Positions 26,129 to 36,153 of a stretch of DNA of 64,000 nucleotides are shown piece after piece (the first letter of the stretch is position 1; each line of letters starts with the position of its first letter). The notes under the pieces were generated by a model. That model did no database searches, was not told the origin of the DNA, and worked only from the letters and a program-made list of their open reading frames with translations. The position numbers and the translations under genes were made by a program. Where the stretch lies: the NCBI RefSeq assembly GCF_019175365.1, contig NZ_CP059572.1, positions 2,852,001 through 2,916,000 of the forward strand, given 5' to 3'. The stretch comes from Actinomadura graeca (GTDB lineage: Bacteria > Actinomycetota > Actinomycetes > Streptosporangiales > Streptosporangiaceae).

Positions 26129-26464
26129 TCAGCGGACCCAGAGCTCGTAGAAGAGGTCCAGGCCGACGGACTTGGGCACACACCGGTACTCCCGCCAGTC
26201 ACCGTTGGTCACACCGGCCTGACCGGTGAGATCGCACCACCCGCAGGTGAAGAGCAAGGTGACGGATCGATACCCCGGGGGCACCCCGAACGCGCACTCC
26301 CCGCGCTGCGAGGGCGAAGCGGGGACGGCGGCGGCACCGGCGGACACCGTGCCGACGGTCGCCGTCCCGGCGCTCGCGGTGCCGGACGCCGGGCCGAAGA
26401 CGGCGATCATTGTTCCGGCGAGCAGAGCCGCCGATAAGGGACGGACGGTCGGGTAAATCGTCAT
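26129..26464 (-). CDS. Small secreted Cys-containing protein
   Basis: 111-aa protein with a signal peptide (MTIYPTVRPLSAALLAGTMI, cleavage probably after GTASA near residue 32). The mature part has four cysteines (RGECAFG, TCGWCDL, YRCVPK), likely two disulfides, and aromatic residues (WREYRCV, LFYELWV). ATG 26464 follows GGAAAGG. The family is not recognised. It is next to, but 190 bases from, the peptidoglycan-binding protein on the same strand. Confidence 0.68.
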   Translation of the reverse strand: MTIYPTVRPLSAALLAGTMIAVFGPASGTASAGTATVGTVSAGAAAVPASPSQRGECAFGVPPGYRSVTLLFTCGWCDLTGQAGVTNGDWREYRCVPKSVGLDLFYELWVR

Positions 26465-26610
26465 GGGAGCGCCCTTTCCTAAGGGGTGACGGTCCTTTAT
26501 CTTCTCCGATACTCTTCAGTTTGTTCCTCGGCGTCGCCGGGCGAGGGGGGTGGCGTCCCCGTGAGTGTTCAGTTCCGTCCAGGTCAGGAATCAGCGATTT
26601 CTCGGCAACG

Positions 26611-27681
26611 ATGAGAGTGATCGGCATGGGGACCAGCGAGCGGGAGTGGCAGCAGAGGCGGGCCGCGCTGAACTCCGGGCGTGACCGCCTCGGGCGGATC
26701 GCGACCGGCCTGTACCCCGGCGTGCCGCGCGTCGAGGGCACGCCGCTGATGTGCCGGGAAGGCTGGATCCCGGCGGCTCCGATCCCGCTGGAGGACGTCC
26801 GGCTGGAATGGGACGCCGATCCCGCCCCGGCCGCCGTCGCGGGCCCGTCCGACGGGCTCCCCCGCGGTCACCGGACGTACGCCGAGGCCATGGCGGCGCT
26901 CGCCCCGCCCGCCGTCTTCGAGGACCGTCCGAGCTACCGCCTGATCGGCGCGGCACCACCGGTGCTGCGGTTCGGCCCGGCCCGCTACTTCGACGGCGTC
27001 AACGTGGGCGAGGCCGTGGCCCACGAACTCGCCGCCACCGCCACTGACGACGCCACCGACGGCGACGGCGACCGCGACGGCTTGCCGCTGCGGGAACGGA
27101 TCGGTGACCCCTGTGACCTGGGGCAGCGCGCGGCGCTGACCGCGATCACCACGCTGACCGTCACCGTGTCCGGCTCCTACGTCTTGCACTGGCGTGACCC
27201 GGCGAAGGTCGCGCACGCGGGCGGGCTCCACCAGGTCATGCCCGTGGGGGTCTTCCAACCCCTGGACGGCGAGCGCCGGGACGACGGGCACCGGGACCTC
27301 GACCTGTGGCGGTGCATGGTCCGCGAGTACGCCGAGGAGCTCCTCGGTGCGGGCGAGGACTATCCGCCCGGATTCGTCCAGGACGAGTGGCCGTTCCACA
27401 GGGACCTGACCGCCGCCCGGGCGTCCGACGCAGTCCGTGCCTACTTCCTCGGCCTGGGCGTCGATCCGCTGACGCTCGCCCTGGACCTCCTCACCGCCGT
27501 GGTGTTCGAGGACGCGGCGTTCGGCGCGCTGTTCGGCGGGCTCGTCGACGTCAACGACGAGGGGACGGTCTCGACCGCGCCGTTCGACGGGACGGTCCCC
27601 GAGCCCATGCAGCCCGCCGGTGCCGCCGCGCTCCGGCTGGCGTGGCGGCATCGGGCGGCCCTGGGGATCACGCCCGGGTGA
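26611..27681 (+). CDS. Protein of unknown function with a degenerate Nudix-like motif
   Basis: 356-aa soluble protein with strong codon bias. The N-terminal half contains PRVEGTPLMCREGWIPAAPI and a low-complexity Asp/Gly stretch (TATDDATDGDGDRDGLPL, near residue 150). The C-terminal half contains LHQVMPVGVFQPLDGE followed by LWRCMVREYAEELLG, which resembles but does not exactly fit the Nudix REuxEExGu box. Starts at 26611 or 26626 are both possible; neither has a clear ribosome-binding site. The 3-prime end overlaps that of the convergent WS/DGAT gene by 14 bases. Function is not assigned. Confidence 0.6.
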   Translation: MRVIGMGTSEREWQQRRAALNSGRDRLGRIATGLYPGVPRVEGTPLMCREGWIPAAPIPLEDVRLEWDADPAPAAVAGPSDGLPRGHRTYAEAMAALAPPAVFEDRPSYRLIGAAPPVLRFGPARYFDGVNVGEAVAHELAATATDDATDGDGDRDGLPLRERIGDPCDLGQRAALTAITTLTVTVSGSYVLHWRDPAKVAHAGGLHQVMPVGVFQPLDGERRDDGHRDLDLWRCMVREYAEELLGAGEDYPPGFVQDEWPFHRDLTAARASDAVRAYFLGLGVDPLTLALDLLTAVVFEDAAFGALFGGLVDVNDEGTVSTAPFDGTVPEPMQPAGAAALRLAWRHRAALGITPG

Positions 27682-29155
27682 GCGCCTTCATCTCGTCCAG
27701 CGCGTCCACGAGATGGTCGACGATCTCCCCGGGGTCGGGGACGAGGTCGCGGCAGGCGACGACGCCGACGTCCACCGTGCCGTCGTAGGAGAACACGGTG
27801 ATGTTGAGGCCGCCGCTGAGGTCGCTGACGAGTGAGAGCGGGTGGTAGGAGAGCACCCGGGCGCCGCACATGTACAGCGGGAACTGCGGGCCCGGCACGT
27901 TCGAGACGATCAGGTTGAGGGGACGCAGCGGGAGGGACGGGGCCGCGCGCAGGGCGAGACGGGTGGCGGGCCCGGCGACCGGCGCGGGCAGGAGCCCGCT
28001 GACCTCCCGCACCCAGTCCCCCGAGGACATCGTGAACCGGCGCTTGGCCAGGTCCATATCGCGCCGGACCGCCGCGAAGCGGTCCGCCGGGTCGGGCACG
28101 TGGGTGGCCAGCGGCACGGTCATGAGCGACACCTGGTTCCCCGATCCGGAGGCCCCGCCGGACGCGCCGCCGGAGGCCCCGCCGGACGCCCCGCCGGACG
28201 CCCCGCGGCGCAGCGACACCGGGACACCGGCCACGAGCGGACGGCCCGGCAGGTCGCCGCGCTTGTCCAGCCACTGGCGCAGCGCCGCCGCGCACAGCGC
28301 CATGACGACGTCGTTGACGCTGCCGCCGAGCGCCCGCCGGATCTCCTTGATCTCTGCCAGCGGCAGCCCGCCCCACGCCACCGAGCGGTGCGGGCCGATC
28401 GGCCGGTTGAAGAGGGTGGACGGCGCGCTCGGCCGGGGCGCGCGGGGCACGCCGCCGCGGCGCAGGACGCCCTGCACCGCCGACGCCAGCGGCCCGACAC
28501 CCGGAAGGGCCGCGATGCCCGGGATGTCGTCCAGCTGCGGGACGGTGCGCGCCACGGACACGGCCGTCCGGATGGGGTACGTCACCGCCTTCAGCAACCC
28601 CGCGCCGAGCATGTCGGCCGTCGCGGGGGCGCGCGCGGGAGCGGGCTCGTCCGAGGGCAGATCGCGCGGTTCGGGAGACAGGTCCAGCAGCGCGGCGAGC
28701 GCCTCGGCGGCCATCACCCCGTCGACGGCCGCGTGGTGCACCTTCGCGTAGAGCGCCGTCCGCCCGCCCTCCAGCCCGTGGATGAGCACCATCTCCCACA
28801 GCGGACGCGACCGGTCGAGCGGCTGCTCGTGCAGGAGCGCCACGACGTCGGCGAGCCGCGTCCCGTCCGCTGGCGGGGACAGCTCGATCTCGTGGACGTG
28901 GCGCGCGGGGTCGAAGTCCGGGTCGTCCTCCCAGTAGGGGAGGTCCAGGCCGAGCGGCACCTGGACGAGCCGCCGCCGCAGCGGGAGCGGGGCGAGGTGC
29001 GCGCGGGCCCTGACCAGCTCGGTCACCTGCTCGGCGGTGAGCCTCCCGCCCGGATGGGAGGACGTGTCGAGAACGCACAGGCCCGCGATGTGGGCGAGGG
29101 TGCTGCCGGTCTCGGCGTTGAGGAAGGTGGCGTCCACGGTGGTCAGCTGGCTCAT
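27668..29155 (-). CDS. Wax ester synthase / diacylglycerol acyltransferase (WS/DGAT)
   Basis: 495-aa acyl-CoA-dependent acyltransferase making wax esters or triacylglycerol at the membrane. The catalytic motif [10 protein letters not shown] (HHxxxDG) is near residue 143. Further family blocks are [18 protein letters not shown] at the N-terminus, [31 protein letters not shown] (PLW and ND motifs) and [19 protein letters not shown]. The length is normal. A Gly-Gly-Ala-Ser repeat interrupts the linker near residues 315-340. ATG 29155 is the family-typical start. It is the sole gene in its unit. Confidence 0.92.
   Translation of the reverse strand: MSQLTTVDATFLNAETGSTLAHIAGLCVLDTSSHPGGRLTAEQVTELVRARAHLAPLPLRRRLVQVPLGLDLPYWEDDPDFDPARHVHEIELSPPADGTRLADVVALLHEQPLDRSRPLWEMVLIHGLEGGRTALYAKVHHAAVDGVMAAEALAALLDLSPEPRDLPSDEPAPARAPATADMLGAGLLKAVTYPIRTAVSVARTVPQLDDIPGIAALPGVGPLASAVQGVLRRGGVPRAPRPSAPSTLFNRPIGPHRSVAWGGLPLAEIKEIRRALGGSVNDVVMALCAAALRQWLDKRGDLPGRPLVAGVPVSLRRGASGGASGGASGGASGGASGSGNQVSLMTVPLATHVPDPADRFAAVRRDMDLAKRRFTMSSGDWVREVSGLLPAPVAGPATRLALRAAPSLPLRPLNLIVSNVPGPQFPLYMCGARVLSYHPLSLVSDLSGGLNITVFSYDGTVDVGVVACRDLVPDPGEIVDHLVDALDEMKALTRA
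28140..28206. repeat. 12-base tandem repeat encoding (Gly-Gly-Ala-Ser)n
   Basis: About five imperfect copies of a 12-base unit inside the WS/DGAT gene encode [13 protein letters not shown]..., a flexible insertion absent from typical family members. Copy-number variation between strains would be expected. Confidence 0.75.
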
Positions 29156-29398
29156 TCTCGTCCCGTCCGGTGGCTTTGTTCCTGTCCTACCTTTCTAGGT
29201 GGTATGTGGTGCTGCTGCGGACGGTCAACGGCTGGGCCCAGAAGTTACGCCGACTTAACGAGGCGTTTCACCCTGTTAATCCACAAATTTCGGATGACCT
29301 TGAAAATTTCCGTCACTCTTCCGGCCTCATGCGGTCAGGGAACTTCACAGGCCCGATCAGGGAACGGCGGCAAGATCACCCCGTTAGGGTGGTCCTCC

Positions 29399-30076
29399 AT
29401 GACCGCACGACCACTCTCCGAGATCGTCGAGGCGGGCTGGGCGACGGCGCTGGCGCCCGTCGCCGGGACGATCGCCGCCGCGGGCGACTGGCTGCGCGCC
29501 GAGGTCGCCGCCGGGCGCCGCTACCTCCCCGCCGGGAACCTCATCCTCAGGGCGTTCACCCAGCCCTTCGACGATGTGCGCGTCCTGATCGTCGGGCAGG
29601 ACCCCTATCCGACGCCCGGCCACCCCGTCGGCCTCAGCTTCTCGGTGGCCCCGGACGTCCGCCCGCTCCCCGCCAGCCTGATCAACATCTTCCGCGAGTA
29701 CTGCGACGACCTCGGCCATCCCCAGCCGTCCAACGGCGACCTCACCCCCTGGGCCGAGCAGGGCGTGCTGCTGCTCAACCGGGCCCTCACCGTGATGCCG
29801 GGCAAGCCCAACTCGCACCGCGACAAGGGCTGGGAAGAGGTCACCGAGCAGGCCATCCGCGCCCTCGCAGCCCGCGGCCGTCCCCTGGTGGCCATCCTCT
29901 GGGGGCGCAACGCCCGCAACCTCAGGCCGATGCTCGGCGGCGTCCCCTGCATCGAGTCACCCCACCCGAGCCCCTACTCCGCCGACAGCGGCTTCTTCGG
30001 ATCCCGGCCCTTCAGCCGCGCGAACCAGCTCCTCGAACAACAGGGCGCCCACCCCGTCGACTGGAAACTCCCCTAA
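29399..30076 (+). CDS. ung: Uracil-DNA glycosylase, family 1
   Basis: 225-aa DNA repair enzyme that removes uracil from DNA. The water-activating loop [20 protein letters not shown] is near residue 65, LLLNRALTV near residue 122 (uracil-recognising Asn), and the DNA-intercalating [20 protein letters not shown] near residue 192. All key residues are present and the length is standard. ATG 29399 is the conserved start. A 21-base tandem duplication spans its last codons and stop. Confidence 0.95.
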   Translation: MTARPLSEIVEAGWATALAPVAGTIAAAGDWLRAEVAAGRRYLPAGNLILRAFTQPFDDVRVLIVGQDPYPTPGHPVGLSFSVAPDVRPLPASLINIFREYCDDLGHPQPSNGDLTPWAEQGVLLLNRALTVMPGKPNSHRDKGWEEVTEQAIRALAARGRPLVAILWGRNARNLRPMLGGVPCIESPHPSPYSADSGFFGSRPFSRANQLLEQQGAHPVDWKLP

Positions 30077-30097
30077 GTCGACTGGAAAGTCCCCTAG
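30056..30097 (+). repeat. 21-base tandem duplication at the 3-prime end of ung
   Basis: Positions 30056-30076 and 30077-30097 are two copies of the last six codons plus stop (VDWKLP-stop, then VDWKVP-stop), with two mismatches (position 13 and the last base of the stop). The second copy is beyond the functional stop. Confidence 0.85.
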
Positions 30098-30111
30098 CCC
30101 AGCCCCGGGTC

Positions 30112-30969
30112 CTAATCGCGCGGGAGGCGGCGGAGGAGGGCGGCGAACTCGTCGGAGCCCTCCGGGAGGCTGGTGGCGGGGAGGGGGGTCAGGCGGCGCT
30201 CACCGTGACTCCAGTAGACGCCGGGGGCGCAGGGGTCGTCGGCGGCCTCGTGCATCTCCTGGACGACGTCGGCGAAGACGGGGAGCACCTCGCGGACGGC
30301 CGTCGAGGTGATGGGGTAGAGCAGGAGCGTGCTGTGGCAGGGGACGCCGACCAGGGCGCCATGGCGGTTGGGCCCCGGGAGGAACTGGTCGACCTCGCTG
30401 AGAAGCGCCGACACGTAGCGGCTGCCCGGCTTGGTGACGACGCGGACGTTGCGTCCCGGGAGCAGCGGCTGATCGCGGACGGCGACGTCGGCCAGCTCGC
30501 GGTCGTGGGTGTTGGTCATCACGTAGCCGAGCTTGCGGAGGCCGAGGAGGCCGGCGCGGGCCTTGGTGAGGGGGCCGCCGTAGCGGGGGTGCTCGATCAT
30601 CACCATCGCGTCGAAGTGGTCGCCGGCGGGCACCACGACCAGGCCCTCGCGGTCGCGGGGGGCGAGCTTCGGGACGATCCGCAGCCGCAGCAGCTCGCGG
30701 ACGTCGCCGAACAGCTCCATCTCGCCGACGGCGAGGAACGCGCGGTCGCCGACCTCGCGGACCCATTCGTCCACGACCTTCGGCCAGGCCGAGCGCGGCT
30801 CGCGGGCGCAGCGCTCCAGCACCGTCCAGCTGGAGGCGCGCGCCTCCGACCTCCCGACGGGCAGCACCACCTCCGAGGTGCCGGAGTCGAACCAGGCGGT
30901 CGGCGCGAGGTCCGGGAGCACGTCACGGATGAGCGCGTGCACGTCCGCCGCGGCGTCCAACGGTTCCAT
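30112..30969 (-). CDS. Uncharacterised protein, DUF1444-like
   Basis: 285-aa soluble protein with normal codon bias. It has an alpha/beta pattern: ADVHALIRDVLPDLAP, then GDHFDAMVMIEHP, NVRVVTKPGSRYVSALLSEV and ALVGVPCHSTLLLYPITSTA near residue 225, the last resembling the DUF1444 C-terminal block in which the protein supplies its own value test. ATG 30969 is preferred over 30975 because GAAAGGGG is then spaced six bases. No catalytic motif is visible. It lies convergent to ung and divergent from an acyltransferase. Confidence 0.6.
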   Translation of the reverse strand: MEPLDAAADVHALIRDVLPDLAPTAWFDSGTSEVVLPVGRSEARASSWTVLERCAREPRSAWPKVVDEWVREVGDRAFLAVGEMELFGDVRELLRLRIVPKLAPRDREGLVVVPAGDHFDAMVMIEHPRYGGPLTKARAGLLGLRKLGYVMTNTHDRELADVAVRDQPLLPGRNVRVVTKPGSRYVSALLSEVDQFLPGPNRHGALVGVPCHSTLLLYPITSTAVREVLPVFADVVQEMHEAADDPCAPGVYWSHGERRLTPLPATSLPEGSDEFAALLRRLPRD

Positions 30970-31091
30970 GCTCATCCCCTTTCACCGATCACGTCACCCC
31001 CCAACCTTCTCAGAGTTCCGGCCGGTTGTGTGATCCATCGCGATCCTGCGCCCCGCTCGCTGATCAGGGGTGGCTCAAGTACGGTGCTTCC

Positions 31092-31856
31092 ATGTCCGAA
31101 ATCGTGTACCCGCCGGTGATCAAGACGGCTCTCGGAGTGTTCAAGGCCCTGAACATCAGGGTCCGTCTGGAGGGGACCGACCAGATCCCCCGCACCGGCG
31201 GCGCGGTGCTGGTCAGCAACCACGTCAGCTACCTGGACTTCATCTTCGCGGGGCTCGCCGCGTACCCGGCCGGGCGGCTGGTGCGGTTCATGGCCAAGAA
31301 GGAGATCTTCGACAGCCGGGTGGGCGGGCCGCTGATGCGCGGGATGCATCACATCCCGGTGGACCGGGAGGCGGGCGCGTCGTCGTACGCGGCGGCGCTG
31401 AAGGCGCTCAAGAGCGGGGAGATCGTCGGCGTGTTCGCCGAGGCGACGATCAGCCGCTCGTTCACGGTGAAGGACATCAAGAGCGGCGCGGTGCGGATGG
31501 CGGTGGCGGGGAAGGTGCCGCTGATCCCCGTCGCGGTGTGGGGCCCGCAGCGGATGTGGACGAAGGGCCGCAAGCGTCGGCTGCTCCAGCGCAACGTCCC
31601 GGTGGCGGTCCTCGTCGGTGAGCCGCTGTACCCCAAGCGCGGCGACGACTACGACCAGGTCACCCGCGACCTGCGGGCCGCGATGTCGGCGCTGCTGGAG
31701 AAGGCGCAGCGCGAGTACCCCGACGTGCCGCGCCCGGGCGAGACGTGGTGGCAGCCCGCCTACCTGGGCGGATCGGCGCCGACGCCCGGCGAGGCCGAGA
31801 AGCTCGACCTCCAGGAGGCCGAGGCCCGCAAGGCGGCCCGGGGGTCCGGGGCCTGA
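31092..31856 (+). CDS. 1-acyl-sn-glycerol-3-phosphate acyltransferase-like (PlsC family)
   Basis: 254-aa membrane-associated acyltransferase of phospholipid synthesis. Block I is VLVSNHVSYLDFIF (HxxxxD, near residue 43); block III is VGVFAEATISRSF near residue 118, where the usual EGTRS reads EATISRS; block IV is VPLIPVAVWGPQRMW. ATG 31092 begins right before the fold. The C-terminal 50 residues are Pro-rich and charged (PDVPRPGETWWQPAYLGG, then DLQEAEARKAA). Substrates may be lysophosphatidate or another acyl acceptor. It lies 50 bases before an AAA ATPase gene on the same strand. Confidence 0.88.
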   Translation: MSEIVYPPVIKTALGVFKALNIRVRLEGTDQIPRTGGAVLVSNHVSYLDFIFAGLAAYPAGRLVRFMAKKEIFDSRVGGPLMRGMHHIPVDREAGASSYAAALKALKSGEIVGVFAEATISRSFTVKDIKSGAVRMAVAGKVPLIPVAVWGPQRMWTKGRKRRLLQRNVPVAVLVGEPLYPKRGDDYDQVTRDLRAAMSALLEKAQREYPDVPRPGETWWQPAYLGGSAPTPGEAEKLDLQEAEARKAARGSGA

Positions 31857-31906
31857 ACGGCTAATTCGGTGGACGCCGCCGCGCGCCGCGTCTGATCATC
31901 GACGTC

Positions 31907-33069
<1,163 letters not shown>

Positions 33070-33073
<4 letters not shown>

Positions 33074-34272
33074 GCGGCCTTGGAGAGGGCCTGCTCGATG
33101 TCGGCCCACAGGTCGTCGGGATGCTCCAGGCCCACCGACAGCCGGACGGTGCCCTCGCCGACCCCCGCGGCGGCGAGCGACGCGGCGTCCAGCTGCCGGT
33201 GGGAGGTGCTCGCCGGGTGCATGACGAGCGTGGCGGCCGCGCCGAGCGACGGGCCGAGCGCGATGAGCCGGACGGCCTCAGTGAAGACCCGTCCGGCCTC
33301 CCGCCCGCCGGCGGGGTCGAACGCCATGACGCCGCCGCTCCCGTCCGGCAGCAGCCGCCGCGCCAGGTCGTGCTGCGGATGGCCGGGAAGTCCCGGGTAG
33401 TGGACGCGGGCGACGGCCGGGTGCGCGGCGAGGCGCCGGGCGATGTCCAGGGCGCTCGCGCTCTGCCGGGCGACGCGCATCGGCAGCGTGGCGAGCCCGC
33501 GGATCGCGAGCCACGCGGCGAACGGGTCGGCGGTGGCGCCGAGCTCGACCGCGTGCTTCCACACGCGCCGGTGGACGTCGGCGTCCGCGAACACGGCGGC
33601 GCCCCCGATGAGGTCGCCGTGCCCGCCGATGAACTTGGTCACCGAGTGCACGACGACGTCGGCGCCGTGCTCGATGGGCCTGCACAACAGCGGCGCGAAG
33701 GTGTTGTCCACGACGGTCAGCACGCCCGCGTCTCGGACGGCGCCGGCGAACGCCGGGATGTCGGTCACGTGCGTGACCGGGTTGGAGATGGTCTCCAGGT
33801 AGAGCAGCCGGGTGTTCGGGCGCAGGGCCGCGCGCGCCTCGTCCGGGTCGTCCCCGGGGATGTGGGTCAGCTCGACGCCCCACCGGTCGGCGAGGTCGTG
33901 CAGCAGCGCGTACGACCCGCCGTACAGGGAGCTCTGCGCGATGACGTGGTCGCCGGAGCGCAGCAGCGCCATCAGGACGGCGTTCACGGCGCCCATGCCG
34001 GACGCGGTGGCGTGCGCGCCCGCGCCGCCCTCCAGCTCCGCGGCGGCCCGCTCGAAGGAGCGGACGGTCGGGTTGCCCGTGCGGGCGTACATGAACGCCT
34101 CGTCCGGCGAAGCGAAGGACTGGGCGAGCGTGTCGGCGCTGTCGAACCCGAACAGGTGTCCCTGGTAGATCGGCACCCCGAGGGGCCGGCTCGTGGCGGG
34201 CGTGATCACCTGCGGGTGGACGGCCCGGGTCTGCGGATGGACGTCGCGGTCGTGCGGGTGCTGTCGGGTCAT
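33070..34272 (-). CDS. PLP-dependent trans-sulfuration enzyme (cystathionine gamma-synthase/lyase family)
   Basis: 400-aa cytoplasmic enzyme of the Cys/Met metabolism PLP family. The Schiff-base lysine is in VVHSVTKFIGGHGDLIGG, near residue 200. Other marks are YARTGNPTVRSFERAAAELE, ATASGMGAVNAVLMAL, LLYLETISNPVTHVTDI, VDNTFAPLLCRPIEHGADV and the C-terminal RLSVGLEHPDDLWADIEQAL. It could be methionine gamma-lyase, cystathionine gamma-synthase or O-acetylhomoserine sulfhydrylase; sequence alone does not decide. ATG 34272 is chosen; the longer frame from 34314 lacks support. Confidence 0.88.
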
Positions 34273-34595
34273 GCTCCCAGCCTGCGATGTGTTCCCCCGG
34301 GCGGGCATATCCAATCGCGACCAGTGGCCCGGACCACGCCCCCCGCGTCAGTGTTTCAACACCGCGGCCGGACCACCGGCCCGGCCGGGGTCGCCGATGC
34401 CCTCCCGTCCGGTACGGTCCCCGTCACCGGCCCACCCACCCCGCGAGGGCGGGCCGGCGATCAGGTCCCGTTCCGGACGCTGCGCTTCGGCGTCCCGCGA
34501 CCGGCAGTCATGAGCATCGCCCGCCGGGAGGTGGTTCCACCATCCGGGGGATCACTGGCTTCCGGGCCGGTTCCCCGTACCCGCACCCTTAGGGG
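34273..34595. other. Gap upstream of the trans-sulfuration gene
   Basis: 323 bases between two leftward genes. They contain a small hairpin GGTGG-TT-CCACC near 34530-34541 and a GC-rich structured stretch. A riboswitch would be plausible before a sulfur-amino-acid gene, but the conserved cores of SAM or SAH riboswitches were not recognised. Otherwise empty. Confidence 0.35.
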
Positions 34596-35384
34596 CTACG
34601 GGGTGGCGTGGGCGAACAGGTGCCGGTACACGCACCGAAGCTGGTGGAGATCACTGACAGGCTTCGCGAAGGCGAGGCGCAGATCGAACGAGCCGGGTGC
34701 CTGCGACGGTGCCGCGGAGCAGCGCAGCCACATCCCGTAGCGGTCCAGGGCCAGCGGCCGGACGGCGGGCGCCGGTGCGTCCTCGGCCGCGACGGCCTCG
34801 GGCAGCAGCCGCGTGAGCTCCTCGCGGTGGCAGGAGTCGAGATGGGTGAGGATGCCCGCCTCGATGGCGACGAACGGGTCCGGCGCGGCGGCGGCGTACT
34901 CCTCGGGTTCGACGGTGGCGCCGCCCCACGCGTCCTGGACCTCGACCTGCGCGACCTCCAGGGCCAGCACCGTCCATTCACGGTCGTCGCGGTCGCCGTC
35001 GGCGAGGTCGAGCAGCTCGGGACGCGGATGCGGCCGCGACAGCCGGATCGCGGCGGCGCGCAGCTCCCCCGCGGGCAGCTCGGTGAGCCAGCCGTGCAGC
35101 CAGGCCCGCCCGCGGACCCGGTCGGGCAGCGCGACCGGGGAGACGTCGGCCACGCGCAGCGTCGCGGGCAGGTCCGGCTCCCCCGTCAGCGCGGCCACGA
35201 TCGGCGAGTCCGCGCGGACGAGCAGCAGCGGCCGGCCGTCGCGGTCCGTCGTGTGCGCCGGGACGGGCGCGTGGGGGACTCCCGGCGCGACCAGGACGCC
35301 GTCCGCGATGCCATAGGCGAGCGTGCGCGCGCGCTCGGCCGCGCCGGGCCCGCCCGCCTGCCCCTCCGTCGTCTCCGCCTGCAC
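34596..35384 (-). CDS. DUF2470-domain protein, probably iron-regulated
   Basis: 262-aa protein. The C-terminal 80 residues (LALDRYGMWLRCSAAPSQAP, then LRLAFAKPVSDLHQLRCVYR) match the DUF2470 module found at the end of HugZ-type haem-utilisation proteins; the N-terminal part shows a split-barrel-like pattern (RPLLLVRADSPIVAAL, then ATLRVADVSPVALPD). A role in haem or iron handling is inferred. GTG 35384 has an excellent AAGGAGG six bases upstream. The iron box at 35403-35421 begins 19 bases upstream, so repression by DmdR/IdeR under iron sufficiency is expected. It is divergent from rpsD. Confidence 0.75.
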   Translation of the reverse strand: MQAETTEGQAGGPGAAERARTLAYGIADGVLVAPGVPHAPVPAHTTDRDGRPLLLVRADSPIVAALTGEPDLPATLRVADVSPVALPDRVRGRAWLHGWLTELPAGELRAAAIRLSRPHPRPELLDLADGDRDDREWTVLALEVAQVEVQDAWGGATVEPEEYAAAAPDPFVAIEAGILTHLDSCHREELTRLLPEAVAAEDAPAPAVRPLALDRYGMWLRCSAAPSQAPGSFDLRLAFAKPVSDLHQLRCVYRHLFAHATP

Positions 35385-35402
35385 CCTGACCTCCTTGACG
35401 TC

Positions 35403-35421
35403 TCAGGTTAGGCTTACCTAA
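35403..35421. promoter_or_regulatory. DmdR/IdeR-type iron box
   Basis: TCAGGTTAGGCTTACCTAA agrees with the actinobacterial iron-box consensus TTAGGTTAGGCTAACCTAA at 17 of 19 positions, and sits between the divergent DUF2470 and rpsD genes. A second palindrome with the same half-sites, TTAGG-ATCA-CCTAA, follows immediately at 35423-35436. Tandem sites of this kind bind two repressor dimers in known IdeR targets. Confidence 0.85.
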
Positions 35422-35451
35422 CTTAGGATCACCTAACCATTGAGGAGCGGA

Positions 35452-36057
35452 ATGAACAAGTCCCGGCCCAAGGTGCGGCTGTCCCGAGCGCTCGGCATCC
35501 CGCTGACCCCGAAGAGCGTCAAGTACTTCGAGGCCCGCCCCTACCCGCCGGGCGTGCACGGCCGTGCCCGCAAGCAGGAGTCGGACTACAAGGTCCGGCT
35601 GCGGGAGAAGCAGCGGCTGCGCGCGCAGTACAACATCCGCGAGGCGCAGCTGCGCAACGCCTTCGCGAAGGCCGCCAAGGTCGAGGGCAAGACCGGCGAG
35701 GCGCTGATCGTGGACCTGGAGCGCCGCCTGGACGCGCTCGTCCTGCGCTCCGGCTTCGCCCGGACGATCTACCAGGCCCGCCAGTTCGTCGTGCACCGCC
35801 ACGTGCTGGTCAACGGCCGGCGCGTGGACCGCCCGTCCTACCGGCTCCGCCCGGGCGACGTCATCACGGTCGCCGAGCGCAGCCGCGCGATGGTCCCGTT
35901 CCAGGTCGCGGCCGCCGGCGGGCACACCGAGACGGTCCCGCCGTACCTGGAGGTGCGGCACGACGCGCTCGCGGCGCGCTTCGCCCGCCTGCCGGAGCGC
36001 AGAGAGATCCCCGTCATCTGCGACGAGCAGCTCGTCGTGGAGCACTACTCCCGCTGA
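35452..36057 (+). CDS. rpsD: Ribosomal protein S4
   Basis: 201-aa small-subunit protein S4 that binds 16S rRNA and nucleates 30S assembly. Typical blocks are [20 protein letters not shown], then [39 protein letters not shown], the S4 RNA-binding domain at about residues 91-150 ([20 protein letters not shown], then [19 protein letters not shown]) and the end [16 protein letters not shown]. The N-terminal zinc-binding cysteines are absent (the C-minus form). GAGGAG precedes ATG 35452. It stands alone, outside a ribosomal operon, and shares an iron-box intergenic region; whether it is the only S4 copy cannot be seen here. Confidence 0.93.
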   Translation: MNKSRPKVRLSRALGIPLTPKSVKYFEARPYPPGVHGRARKQESDYKVRLREKQRLRAQYNIREAQLRNAFAKAAKVEGKTGEALIVDLERRLDALVLRSGFARTIYQARQFVVHRHVLVNGRRVDRPSYRLRPGDVITVAERSRAMVPFQVAAAGGHTETVPPYLEVRHDALAARFARLPERREIPVICDEQLVVEHYSR

Positions 36058-36153
36058 CGGCGACGGGAAGCGCATCGCCCCGGCCGGGCACGTCGGGCGC
36101 GGCGCCCGGAATTCCGGTTGCCGCGCCGACCGCGCCGACCCATGCTGGCGGGC

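Noticed and set aside
34273..34595. SAM- or SAH-type riboswitch before the trans-sulfuration gene
   Set aside because: A CTCATGA-like word is present but the conserved cores and pairing were not found. An Infernal search with the SAM/SAH models would decide.
35403..35421. Zur (zinc) box rather than iron box before rpsD
   Set aside because: Zur sites of actinobacteria are TGAAAATnATTTTCA-like; this site has the TTAGG/CCTAA half-sites of DmdR/IdeR.
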